5,467 nt of DNA, from NCBI GenBank assembly GCA_945874585.1, contig CAMCHB010000074.1, positions 1 to 5,467 of the forward strand, written 5' to 3'. Shown here in pieces: positions 1 through 5,239 of this stretch. Within the stretch, counting starts at the first letter, position 1; each line of letters starts with the position of its first letter. The translations under genes and the position numbers were made by a program. The notes under the pieces were generated by a model. That model ran no database searches. It had not been told where the DNA came from and saw only the letters and a list, made by a program, of their open reading frames with translations. This stretch comes from an uncultured Clostridium sp. Lineage in GTDB: Bacteria > Bacillota > Clostridia > TANB77 > CAG-508.

Positions 1-92
1 ACGATAAATATGGCAATGGCGATGCCTAGATCAACAAACTGCACCCATGTCATACTGGTTATCGCATTGATAATTTGATTGATTTGATCCAT
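1..92 (-). CDS. N-terminal fragment of a membrane protein (possibly MscS-type channel)
   Basis: Only the first 30 codons are inside the window; the gene continues past the left edge. The start is an ATG at 90-92, with a GGAGG ribosome binding site at 100-104 and a 7-base spacer. The visible protein begins MDQINQIINAITSM, followed by TWVQFVDLGIAIAIFIV, which is the start of a hydrophobic membrane segment. A short polar amphipathic lead followed by a Trp and a VDLGIAIAI-type helix is reminiscent of clostridial mechanosensitive channels of the MscS family, but 30 residues are too few to be sure. Other small multi-pass membrane proteins would also fit. It has its own promoter at 156-184 and lies downstream of the mazF terminator, so it is probably a separate transcription unit. 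The coding status is well supported; the family is a guess. Confidence 0.6.
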   Translation of the reverse strand, partial: MDQINQIINAITSMTWVQFVDLGIAIAIFI

Positions 93-155
93 ATCCAAAC
101 CTCCATTATTGGATTATCTTTTGTTTCGTTTTTTCCTTCGATACTTAATATAAAA

Positions 156-184
156 ATTATACTTGATTCACACCTAAGAATCAA
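156..184 (-). promoter_or_regulatory. Sigma-A-type promoter for the left-edge membrane protein gene
   Basis: On the minus strand there is a TTGATT -35 box (179-184), a 17-base spacer and a perfect TATAAT -10 box (156-161). This would start transcription near position 149, about 57 bases before the ATG at 92. The promoter is embedded in the perfect inverted repeat at 157-190, so a dimeric repressor could bind directly on it. The repeat also makes a mirror-image promoter (TTGATT at 163-168, TATAAC at 186-191, again 17 bases apart) pointing along the plus strand, where no gene follows. The same hairpin plus TTTTT could instead act as a second terminator for mazF. Confidence 0.5.
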
Positions 185-190
185 GTATAA
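157..190. repeat. Perfect 13-bp inverted repeat overlapping a promoter
   Basis: The arms TTATACTTGATTC (157-169) and GAATCAAGTATAA (178-190) are perfect reverse complements separated by an 8-base loop. On the minus strand the right arm runs into AATTTTTA, so it could form a weak AT-rich terminator. It also contains matched -35 and -10 boxes on both strands. An operator for a dimeric regulator and a terminator are both possible, and the sequence does not decide between them. Confidence 0.7.
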
Positions 191-225
191 CAGATGAAAA
201 AATAACAAAAACCTGTTCTAATCGT

Positions 226-262
226 AAAAAGAAACAAACCTTATCCAAAAGATTTGTTTCTT
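226..262 (-). terminator. Intrinsic terminator after mazF
   Basis: In minus-strand RNA the arm at 251-262 (AAGAAACAAAUC) pairs with the arm at 229-240 (GGUUUGUUUCUU) over 12 bp with one G-U pair. The loop is 10 bases and a run of U corresponds to 226-230. It begins four bases after the mazF stop codon. The stem is AT-rich, but its position and U-tract fit an intrinsic terminator well. Confidence 0.75.
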
Positions 263-265
263 CTT

Positions 266-616
266 CTAATCCTCTAATCCAAAACTGACACCTAATGCAT
301 TGTTAATTTGATTCATAACTTTTTCATCGTGAATATGTCCTATTTTTTCCTTTAATCGACTTTTATCAATGGTACGAATTTGCTCTGCTAAAATAACTGA
401 ATCTGATTTTAGTCCAAATTCGTTTGAATCAATTTCAATATGAGTTGGCAATTTATTCTTATTCACCTGAGAAGTAATCGCTGCTGCAATAACCGTCGGA
501 CTGTATTTATTGCCTAAATCATTTTGAATAATCAAAACGGGTCGGATCCCCCCTTGTTCTGATCCAACGACCGGACTTAAATCAGCATAAAACATATCGC
601 CTCTTTTTATCACCAT
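266..616 (-). CDS. mazF: MazF/EndoA-family mRNA interferase (type II toxin)
   Basis: This encodes a MazF/PemK-type sequence-specific endoribonuclease that cleaves single-stranded mRNA in the cytoplasm, and it closely matches Bacillus EndoA (NdoA). With the ATG at 614-616 the product is 116 residues, the length of EndoA, and opens VIKRGDMFYADLSPVVGSEQ. The hallmark GSEQGGIRPVLIIQND segment carries the conserved Arg and Pro of the active-site loop. The later stretches KLPTHIEI, DSVILAEQIRTIDK and the C-terminal helix also match the family. An in-frame GTG at 623-625 is rejected as the start because it overlaps the AGGAG ribosome binding site, whereas the ATG sits 8 bases after it. Normally the antitoxin gene lies immediately upstream. 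Here the 88 bases upstream contain none, and the next gene is the GerS-like one. No convincing promoter is seen in that gap, so it may be co-transcribed with the GerS-like gene. Confidence 0.95.
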   Translation of the reverse strand: MVIKRGDMFYADLSPVVGSEQGGIRPVLIIQNDLGNKYSPTVIAAAITSQVNKNKLPTHIEIDSNEFGLKSDSVILAEQIRTIDKSRLKEKIGHIHDEKVMNQINNALGVSFGLED

Positions 617-624
617 TTCATTCA

Positions 625-629
625 CTCCT
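625..629 (-). promoter_or_regulatory. Ribosome binding site that decides the mazF start
   Basis: AGGAG on the minus strand lies 8 bases before the ATG at 614-616. Its last G is the first base of an upstream in-frame GTG (623-625), which makes that GTG an implausible start. The ATG also gives the protein length and N-terminus typical of EndoA. Confidence 0.75.
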
Positions 630-704
630 ACTTATTTTATCTATTTTCTACCATTTCCATTTTAATGTTTGAATAGAATCCAATGCCTTTATACGATTTT
701 TTGA

Positions 705-1316
705 TTATTCCGAATGGATTTCTATCTTATTATATAATATGTAAACTAGAGTGTTTTGTGAAACGTCCTGTATTTGCAACTCTTTTGGCATACCAGTACG
801 TTTATCCATTCGCAAAACTTTACGTGCTATATAGGGAGTCTGTTTGGTCTCCACCCATAATTTAATTTCTTCTTTGGATTCTTCCATGGTTCCCTTATAG
901 GTTTGGTAATCCTTGCAAAATGCTTGTAAATCCAGTTGATTATTGGTCACATACGGATAATCTTCGTAAATTTTGTTTAAATTAAATTTTGTATTTTGAA
1001 TACACAATTTTCCTTGTTGATATTCTACTGTCATTCCCTGTATAGATGCTGGTTCCTTTAATTCCTGTCGAAATGTATGATCTTTCTGATAGTTTTGATC
1101 CATTTGATAAACATTTTTATTTTTATTGCTTTGAATGGTGACTTGAATCGTTGCTTCATAGGAATTCATATTCAAAAGATGATTGATTTTTTGCTCGGTA
1201 GATTGACTAATGATAGTATTGCCAATATTTCCATTTTTATAATGAGAATGATGAAAAAAAATGAAAAGTACGATCACACCTATGATCACCAATATCCATC
1301 CTATTTTCTGTTTCAT
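705..1316 (-). CDS. Membrane-anchored GerS/LolA-like protein
   Basis: This 203-residue protein has a lysine-bearing N-terminus (MKQK) and one hydrophobic segment at about residues 5-21, followed by an extracytoplasmic domain. The domain looks like the LolA-like beta-sheet fold of clostridial GerS-related proteins. The recognisable parts are IYEDYPYVTNNQLDLQAF (about 116-133) and a C-terminal run with YIARKVLRMDKRTGMPKELQ followed by QDVSQNTLVYILYNKIEI (about 162-200). In C. difficile, GerS is needed for cortex-lytic activation during spore germination, and its gene lies near alr2 and mazEF. Here the protein is next to mazF, which supports the assignment, but alr and mazE are missing between them. 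There is no lipobox cysteine after the hydrophobic segment, so it should be anchored by the helix rather than by lipid. The start is supported by a strong AAAGGAGG site at 1322-1329. The family resemblance is from memory of conserved patterns; a role in germination is an inference. Confidence 0.75.
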   Translation of the reverse strand: MKQKIGWILVIIGVIVLFIFFHHSHYKNGNIGNTIISQSTEQKINHLLNMNSYEATIQVTIQSNKNKNVYQMDQNYQKDHTFRQELKEPASIQGMTVEYQQGKLCIQNTKFNLNKIYEDYPYVTNNQLDLQAFCKDYQTYKGTMEESKEEIKLWVETKQTPYIARKVLRMDKRTGMPKELQIQDVSQNTLVYILYNKIEIHSE

Positions 1317-1528
1317 AAAAGCCTCCTTTTTGCATTCTATGAAACAAAAGGAAAAAGAATACAGAACAAATAAGAAAAATTAAAAGTTTTTCTTTGATTT
1401 GTTCTCGCCCGATTTGAGTTTTCGACTAAAAGGAGAAAATCTCAAAGGGCTAGCGATTGTAGCTTTTTATCTAATAGGAAAGTATTACTTTGCTATTAGA
1501 TAAAAAATCGATTGGAAATCCAATCGAT
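1317..1528. other. Structured non-coding stretch with four tandem hairpins
   Basis: No coding region is supported here. From right to left the stretch holds the dusB terminator (1502-1530), a near-perfect 14+6 bp hairpin (1464-1506), a 15-bp bulged hairpin (1407-1450) and a 16-bp hairpin with a two-base bulge (1364-1404). The ribosome binding site of the GerS-like gene follows. In the third hairpin, 1407-1410 pairs with 1447-1450, 1413-1418 with 1441-1446 and 1419-1423 with 1435-1439, leaving an 11-base loop. In the fourth, 1364-1371 pairs with 1397-1404 and 1372-1379 with 1387-1394. The hairpins can form on either strand. It may be the structured 5' leader of the GerS-like gene, a small RNA, or an intergenic repeat element. 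I recognise no known riboswitch class in it. Confidence 0.55.
1464..1506. repeat. Perfect 14-bp inverted repeat with a nested 6-bp repeat
   Basis: The arms TTTTTATCTAATAG (1464-1477) and CTATTAGATAAAAA (1493-1506) are exact reverse complements. The 15 bases between them contain a further perfect pair, AAAGTA and TACTTT, around a single T, separated from the outer stem by one mismatched base on each side. The total is about 20 bp in a 43-base element. Neither strand has a U-tract after it, so it is not a conventional terminator. Its right arm overlaps the T-tract of the dusB terminator, so the two structures compete. Confidence 0.8.
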
Positions 1529-1530
1529 TT
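1502..1530 (-). terminator. Intrinsic terminator of the minD-minE-rodA-dusB operon
   Basis: A perfect 11-bp stem (AAATCGATTGG at 1520-1530 read on the minus strand, pairing with 1505-1515) has a 4-base loop and is followed by six U residues (1502-1507), the last three of the hairpin arm included. It starts at the dusB stop codon itself. This is a strong, well-placed terminator that closes the operon. Confidence 0.9.
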
Positions 1531-2512
1531 ATGTTTTGGCCAAGGCCTGAAAATATTCCGTTAAGCAATTTTCTACGCTTTTTCGATCCTCCATATGGTT
1601 AATCAAGTCTCTCACTTTGCTAGCATGTTTTAAATTCTTAATATACCAACCAATATGTTTTCGCATTTCTTTGATCCCAACTAACTCTCCTTTTTCTTGT
1701 ATCATCAAATCCAAATGTTCTAAAATCAGGTGCAATCTTTCCTCCGGCAAAATTGTACGAGCTTGCTCTCCTGTTTGCAGATATTGTTGCACTTCTTGGA
1801 ATATCCATGGATTTCCCAAGGCTCCTCTTCCAATCATAATGCCATCTACACCTGTTTTCTCAAACATTTGCTTAGCAGATGGTCCATCGATTACATCTCC
1901 ATTTCCGATAACCGGAATGTGAACTGCTTCTTTCACTTTTCGGATAATATCCAAATCTGCCTTGCCTGTATAATATTCTTCCCTGGTTCTACCATGAATG
2001 GTAATCATGGAAACGCCAGCTTCTTCTAACATTTTAGCAAACTCAACCGCAACTACATGCTCTTGATCCCATCCTTTGCGCATTTTTACACTAACTGGAA
2101 CTGTCGCATTTTTGACAATGGTCTCGACCAATGTTTTGGCTAATTCTATATTTTGCAACAATTTACTGCCATCTCCATTTTTCACAATTTTAGGAGCTGG
2201 GCATCCCATATTAAAGTCCAATAAATTTGCAGTTTGAGAAACAAATTGACTAGCAAATTCCACTGTTTGTACATCACTGCCAAAAATTTGCACACCAACT
2301 GGAACCGTTTCTCCCGTACGATTCATCAAACGCTTTGTTTTGGCATCGTGATAATATAGTCCACGGCTACTAACCATTTCTGTAAACACCATACCTGGCT
2401 TAAATTTCTCGCATATGTATCGAAATGGCAGGTCTGTTATACCTGCCATAGGAGCTAGAAAAATATTGTTTTCCAGTGAAATATTTTGTATTTTTAATGC
2501 TTGTAAATACAT
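1529..2512 (-). CDS. dusB: tRNA-dihydrouridine synthase, DusB type
   Basis: This encodes a flavin enzyme that reduces specific uridines in tRNA to dihydrouridine using NADPH, in the cytoplasm. The 327-residue length is normal for the family. The N-terminal TIM barrel shows the FMN-binding APMAG motif (20-24) and the catalytic loop NMGCPAPKIVKNGDG (101-115), where Cys104 is the expected proton donor. Other barrel motifs are VSVKMRKGW with Lys143, TIHGRTREEYYTG with His173 (171-183), PVIGNGDV (200-207) and GIMIGRGALGNPWIF (224-238). The remaining ~90 residues form the helical tRNA-binding domain. All key residues are present. The start ATG (2510-2512) lies 14 bases after the rodA stop, with AAGGA about 9 bases ahead of it, so translation is probably linked to the upstream operon. 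It is the last gene of that operon, ending in a strong terminator. The subfamily name DusB rests on overall pattern and lineage. Confidence 0.95.
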   Translation of the reverse strand: MYLQALKIQNISLENNIFLAPMAGITDLPFRYICEKFKPGMVFTEMVSSRGLYYHDAKTKRLMNRTGETVPVGVQIFGSDVQTVEFASQFVSQTANLLDFNMGCPAPKIVKNGDGSKLLQNIELAKTLVETIVKNATVPVSVKMRKGWDQEHVVAVEFAKMLEEAGVSMITIHGRTREEYYTGKADLDIIRKVKEAVHIPVIGNGDVIDGPSAKQMFEKTGVDGIMIGRGALGNPWIFQEVQQYLQTGEQARTILPEERLHLILEHLDLMIQEKGELVGIKEMRKHIGWYIKNLKHASKVRDLINHMEDRKSVENCLTEYFQALAKT

Positions 2513-2526
2513 GTTCTTCCATCCTT

Positions 2527-3634
2527 TTATTCTACGAAAATAGCTTTTTGTCTTCGACCACTTATGTTCATGAGCAAAGCTAGCAACATAAAACTGGTAA
2601 TCAAAGAGCTTCCACCATAACTAATGAAAAGTAAAGGTACACCTGTAATTGGCAATAATCCAATGGTCATACCAATATTTTCTGTCATATGGAAAAAGAA
2701 AATACCAGCAATTCCACTTGCGATATAAGAGCCGGAGATCATCTTTAGCTGTTTTAGCCACATACAGTGCTCTTGTAATCAATGTTACATAAATTACTAC
2801 TACGCCACCTGCTACTAGGAAACCAAATTCTTCTCCAATAACAGAATAAATAAAGTCTGTTGTTTTTGGATATAGGAAACCTAATTGTGTCTGATTTCCC
2901 TTAAATATTCCCATTCCCATCAATTGGCCTGCTCCAATTGCTAATTTTGACTGAATAATGTTATAGCCAGAACCACGTGGATCCAAAGAAGGATTTAAGA
3001 AAACCTCAATTCTTTTTTTCGCATGATCTGGTAAGACATACAAGTACAAAACTGGCACCAGAACAGCAATCGTCAAAATAGCTGTTACAATATAACGTTT
3101 TTTTATGCCAGATACAAAAATCATAAAAGCAAAAGCCACCACAAAAGAAATCGCTGTTCCATAATCTGGTTGTTTTACGATTAAAACAACCGGAATGGCT
3201 AAGCTTGCAAGCAAAGCTAACAATTTCAAAGGATGATTGATATCTGATTTTTTTCTTTTCTGCAATTTTGTCATCAAATAAGCCATGAATAAGATAACCA
3301 TTACTTTAGCAAATTCAGCTGGTTGAAATTTAAAATATTTTAAGTCAAACCAACTGGTTGCACCATTTTTTTCTGGTGTAAAGAGCACCAGAACCAGCAA
3401 AATAATCGTGATAATATAATACACAGGCGAAAATTTTGCAATAACCTCATAATCAATGGATACCATAATCAAAAAAATCGGAATGCAAATTAAAAACCAT
3501 TGAATCTGTTTTTTTAATTCATCATATTCCGTACTCTGGCTTGCTGATAGCAAGGCAACCAGTCCTATTCCAAAAAGAATAAGCCTGCATATTAGGATGC
3601 CCCAATCCATATTTTTAAGAATTCTTTTTTTCAT
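2527..3634 (-). pseudogene. rodA: rodA, SEDS peptidoglycan glycosyltransferase, with a one-base frameshift
   Basis: RodA is the multi-pass membrane enzyme of the SEDS family that polymerises glycan strands from lipid II during cell elongation, working with a class B PBP. The first frame (from 3634) holds codons 1 to ~300, with SWFDLKYFKFQPAEFAK (94-110), KQPDYGTAISF (154-164) and LYPKTTDFIYSVIGEEFGF (254-272). Asp260 there matches the catalytic Asp of the family. After AKTAKDD the frame runs into unrelated sequence and stops at 2621. The true C-terminus (GSYIASGIAGIFFF, then GVPLLFISYGGSSL) continues in another frame to the stop at 2527-2529. Removing one base near 2731-2740 restores a product of 368 residues, the normal size. 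The break could be a real mutation or a sequencing or assembly error. Without repair the product lacks the last conserved membrane segments. The start has GAGG 7 bases ahead, and the gene follows minE by 38 bases, as in clostridial min-rodA operons. Confidence 0.9.
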
Positions 3635-3672
3635 CTAATTACCTCAAATCTAATTTTTTGCTTTTAATTACA

Positions 3673-4200
3673 CTAAGATTGACTAGATTTTACTTCTTCC
3701 TTTGTTTCTTCCTCTGCTTTTATTTCTGACTCTTTATTCTCTTCCTGTTTTTTCTCTTTTTTCTCTGTTTCATTCTTTTTCGTTTCTGTTTTATTTTTGT
3801 CTTCTTCTTTCTTCTCTCCTGTTTGTTCTTCCCCTTTTGTTTTGGCTTCTTTTTTGTTTTCTTTTACTTTTTCTTTTTCTTCTGAAATGATTTCCTTTTT
3901 CATATCATTTCGAATATTCACAATTGGAATGTTGGCATACAAGGCTGGTGCCCCGTTTGTTCCATCATCATTGGATTTATTGGTTAAGCGAACATCAATC
4001 GCCTCTTCATCTACTTCTACATACTTTTTAATGACCTCAATAATTTCCTGTTTCATCAATTCTAGGAAATCTGCAGATACATTTGCTCTATCTTGCATCA
4101 AAACCAAATGAAGTCTTTCTTTTGCAGTATCTTTAGATTGATTTTCTATTTGTTTCTTTTTTGATATCCCCTTGAAAAATTTTAAAACATTCTCGAACAT
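3673..4200 (-). CDS. minE: Cell division topological specificity factor MinE with a long Lys/Glu-rich tail
   Basis: MinE binds MinD at the membrane and stimulates its ATPase, driving the pattern that keeps division away from the poles. The first ~98 residues are a normal MinE. They comprise an amphipathic N-terminal membrane-binding segment (MFENVLKFFK), the MinD-contact region TAKERLHLVLMQDRA (25-39), and the dimerisation domain around LELMKQEIIEVIKKYVEVD (46-64) and AIDVRL (67-72). The usual family length is about 85-90 residues, but this protein has 175. Residues ~101-175 are a low-complexity tail with 23 Lys and 24 Glu in 75 positions, plus Asn, Thr and Ser, and almost no hydrophobic residues. 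It is probably disordered or a charged single helix. The coding strand is correspondingly purine-rich. The start has GGAGG 6 bases ahead and lies 13 bases after the minD stop. The core assignment is firm; the tail's role is unknown. Confidence 0.95.
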   Translation of the reverse strand: MFENVLKFFKGISKKKQIENQSKDTAKERLHLVLMQDRANVSADFLELMKQEIIEVIKKYVEVDEEAIDVRLTNKSNDDGTNGAPALYANIPIVNIRNDMKKEIISEEKEKVKENKKEAKTKGEEQTGEKKEEDKNKTETKKNETEKKEKKQEENKESEIKAEEETKEEVKSSQS

Positions 4201-4213
4201 GTCCTACCTCCAC

Positions 4214-5014
4214 TTATTTTTTGAATCTAAATATACTTTTTAATCTGCTAAAAAATCCTTCTTTTTCCTTTCCTGGAATTGTTACTTCTATATTTTCTCC
4301 TAGAATTCTTCTAGCAATTTCTAAATAAGCTTTTCCAGATGGTGCCTTTTTGTTAGAAATAACTGGCTCCCCTTTGTTGGTTTGGGTAATGATAAATTCA
4401 TCATCTGGCACAACACCAATTAGTTCAATGGATAATAAATCGACAATATCATTGACATCCATCATTTCCCCTTTTTTGACCATGTTAGGACGTAAACGAT
4501 TGATCACCAATTCTGGATTTTTGATTTCGGATGATTCTAATAAACCAATGATACGATCGGCATCACGAATAGAAGAAATTTCAGCTGTCGTAACAACAAT
4601 AGCACGATTGGCACCAGCAATAGCATTTTTAAAACCTTGCTCAATACCAGCTGGACAATCAATCAATATAAAATCAAATTCTTCTTTTAATTTATTGGTT
4701 AATTCTATCATTTGTTCTTCATTTACAGCACTTTTATCTCTTGTTTGAGCAGCAGGAAGCAAGTATAATTCACTAAAACGCTTGTCCTTGATTAGGGCTT
4801 GTCTTAGCTTACATTTTTTTTCAACAACATCGACAATGTCATAAACAATTCGATTTTCTAGGCCCATGACAACATCTAAGTTTCTTAAACCAATATCGGT
4901 ATCAATTAAAACGACCTTTTTGCCATTTAAAGCAAGAGCAGAACCAAGATTAGCTGTTGTTGTTGTTTTACCTACGCCACCTTTTCCTGAGGTTATTACT
5001 ATAACTTCTCCCAT
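4214..5014 (-). CDS. minD: Septum site-determining ATPase MinD
   Basis: MinD is a membrane-associated ATPase that recruits MinC to block FtsZ assembly and is cycled off the membrane by MinE. The 266-residue product is full length. It has the deviant Walker A motif GKGGVGKTT (10-18) with signature Lys11 and catalytic Lys16, the switch I region LIDTDIGLRNLD (36-47) and the Walker B region FDFILIDCPAGIEQGF (113-128) with Asp119. The C-terminal GFFSRLKSIFRFKK (253-266) is the amphipathic membrane-targeting helix that distinguishes MinD from ParA and related proteins. The ATG start is 5 bases after a perfect AAGGAGG (5020-5026). A good promoter lies at 5050-5078, making minD the first gene of a minD-minE-rodA-dusB operon. 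minC, usually just upstream, is absent from this position; the next gene upstream is a DGR-type variable protein. Confidence 0.98.
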   Translation of the reverse strand: MGEVIVITSGKGGVGKTTTTANLGSALALNGKKVVLIDTDIGLRNLDVVMGLENRIVYDIVDVVEKKCKLRQALIKDKRFSELYLLPAAQTRDKSAVNEEQMIELTNKLKEEFDFILIDCPAGIEQGFKNAIAGANRAIVVTTAEISSIRDADRIIGLLESSEIKNPELVINRLRPNMVKKGEMMDVNDIVDLLSIELIGVVPDDEFIITQTNKGEPVISNKKAPSGKAYLEIARRILGENIEVTIPGKEKEGFFSRLKSIFRFKK

Positions 5015-5049
5015 AAAATCCTCCTTAATTCGTTATTTTCATCTATACT

Positions 5050-5078
5050 ATCTTATTATTTTTTTCCTAAAAAGTCAA
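5050..5078 (-). promoter_or_regulatory. Sigma-A-type promoter of the minD operon
   Basis: On the minus strand TTGACT (5073-5078, five of six consensus bases) is followed after exactly 17 bases by TAAGAT (5050-5055, four of six). Transcription would start near 5043, giving a leader of about 28 bases that contains the minD ribosome binding site. It lies in the gap between the terminator of the upstream gene and minD, where a promoter is needed. Confidence 0.65.
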
Positions 5079-5150
5079 TGAAAGTAAGCCAATTCCCTAA
5101 AATAATTATAAAGGAAGAGAAAAAAATAAATTTTATTGGATGAAATTGAG

Positions 5151-5188
5151 AAAAACCTTCTATCCGGTTTGTTGGATAAAAGGTTTTT
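5151..5188 (-). terminator. Long-stem terminator between the variable protein gene and minD
   Basis: The arms at 5151-5165 and 5174-5188 are complementary over 15 positions with a single C/A mismatch on the plus strand. In minus-strand RNA that position becomes a permitted U-G pair, so the whole 15-bp stem closes over an 8-base loop and ends in UUUUU. The better pairing on the minus strand says it serves the upstream minus-strand gene, although plus-strand RNA also ends in a U run. It separates that gene from the min operon. Confidence 0.8.
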
Positions 5189-5217
5189 TCATTTTACACA
5201 AAATTCTTTACACACTC

Positions 5218-5239
5218 TCTAATTTTTTACAAAATTAGA
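5218..5239 (-). repeat. 9-bp hairpin with 4-base loop at the stop codon of the variable protein
   Basis: TCTAATTTT and AAAATTAGA are perfect reverse complements around the loop GTAA on the minus strand. The left arm contains the stop codon TAA (5235-5237) and the last two bases of the final Phe codon. The position, just after the end of the variable region and with a 4-base loop, resembles the hairpin or cruciform needed downstream of the variable region in some DGRs, but the stem is AT-rich rather than GC-rich. It is too weak and lacks a U-tract for a good terminator, and a stronger one lies 30 bases further on. Confidence 0.7.

Noticed and set aside
626..704. A dedicated promoter for mazF (TTCAAA, 17 bases, TAGAAA)
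   Set aside because: Both boxes are weak matches in AT-rich sequence; co-transcription with the GerS-like gene is as likely.
683..865. Plus-strand open frame opposite the end of the GerS-like gene
   Set aside because: No ribosome binding site, no family resemblance, and it overlaps a well-supported minus-strand gene; a shadow frame.
1331..1365. Sporulation (sigma-G-like) promoter upstream of the GerS-like gene, with TGTATT and CATAGAA
   Set aside because: The spacing is 16 bases and both boxes are imperfect, so it is within chance for such AT-rich DNA.
1077..1373. Plus-strand open frame rich in Ile and Phe over the start of the GerS-like gene
   Set aside because: Its hydrophobic composition is the complement of an AT-rich gene; no ribosome binding site and no recognisable domain.
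1464..1506. Long inverted repeat as a second intrinsic terminator
   Set aside because: Neither strand has a U-tract after the stem; the real terminator is the neighbouring hairpin at 1502-1530.
2731..2740. Programmed frameshift as the explanation for the rodA break
   Set aside because: There is no recognisable slippery heptamer, no stop codon at the shift point and no clear stimulatory structure; RodA is not known to use frameshifting. A mutation or sequencing error is simpler.
3702..4111. Plus-strand Leu/Phe/Ser-rich frames opposite minE, looking like membrane helices
   Set aside because: They are the mirror image of the Lys/Glu-rich purine tract of minE; no start signals and no family match.
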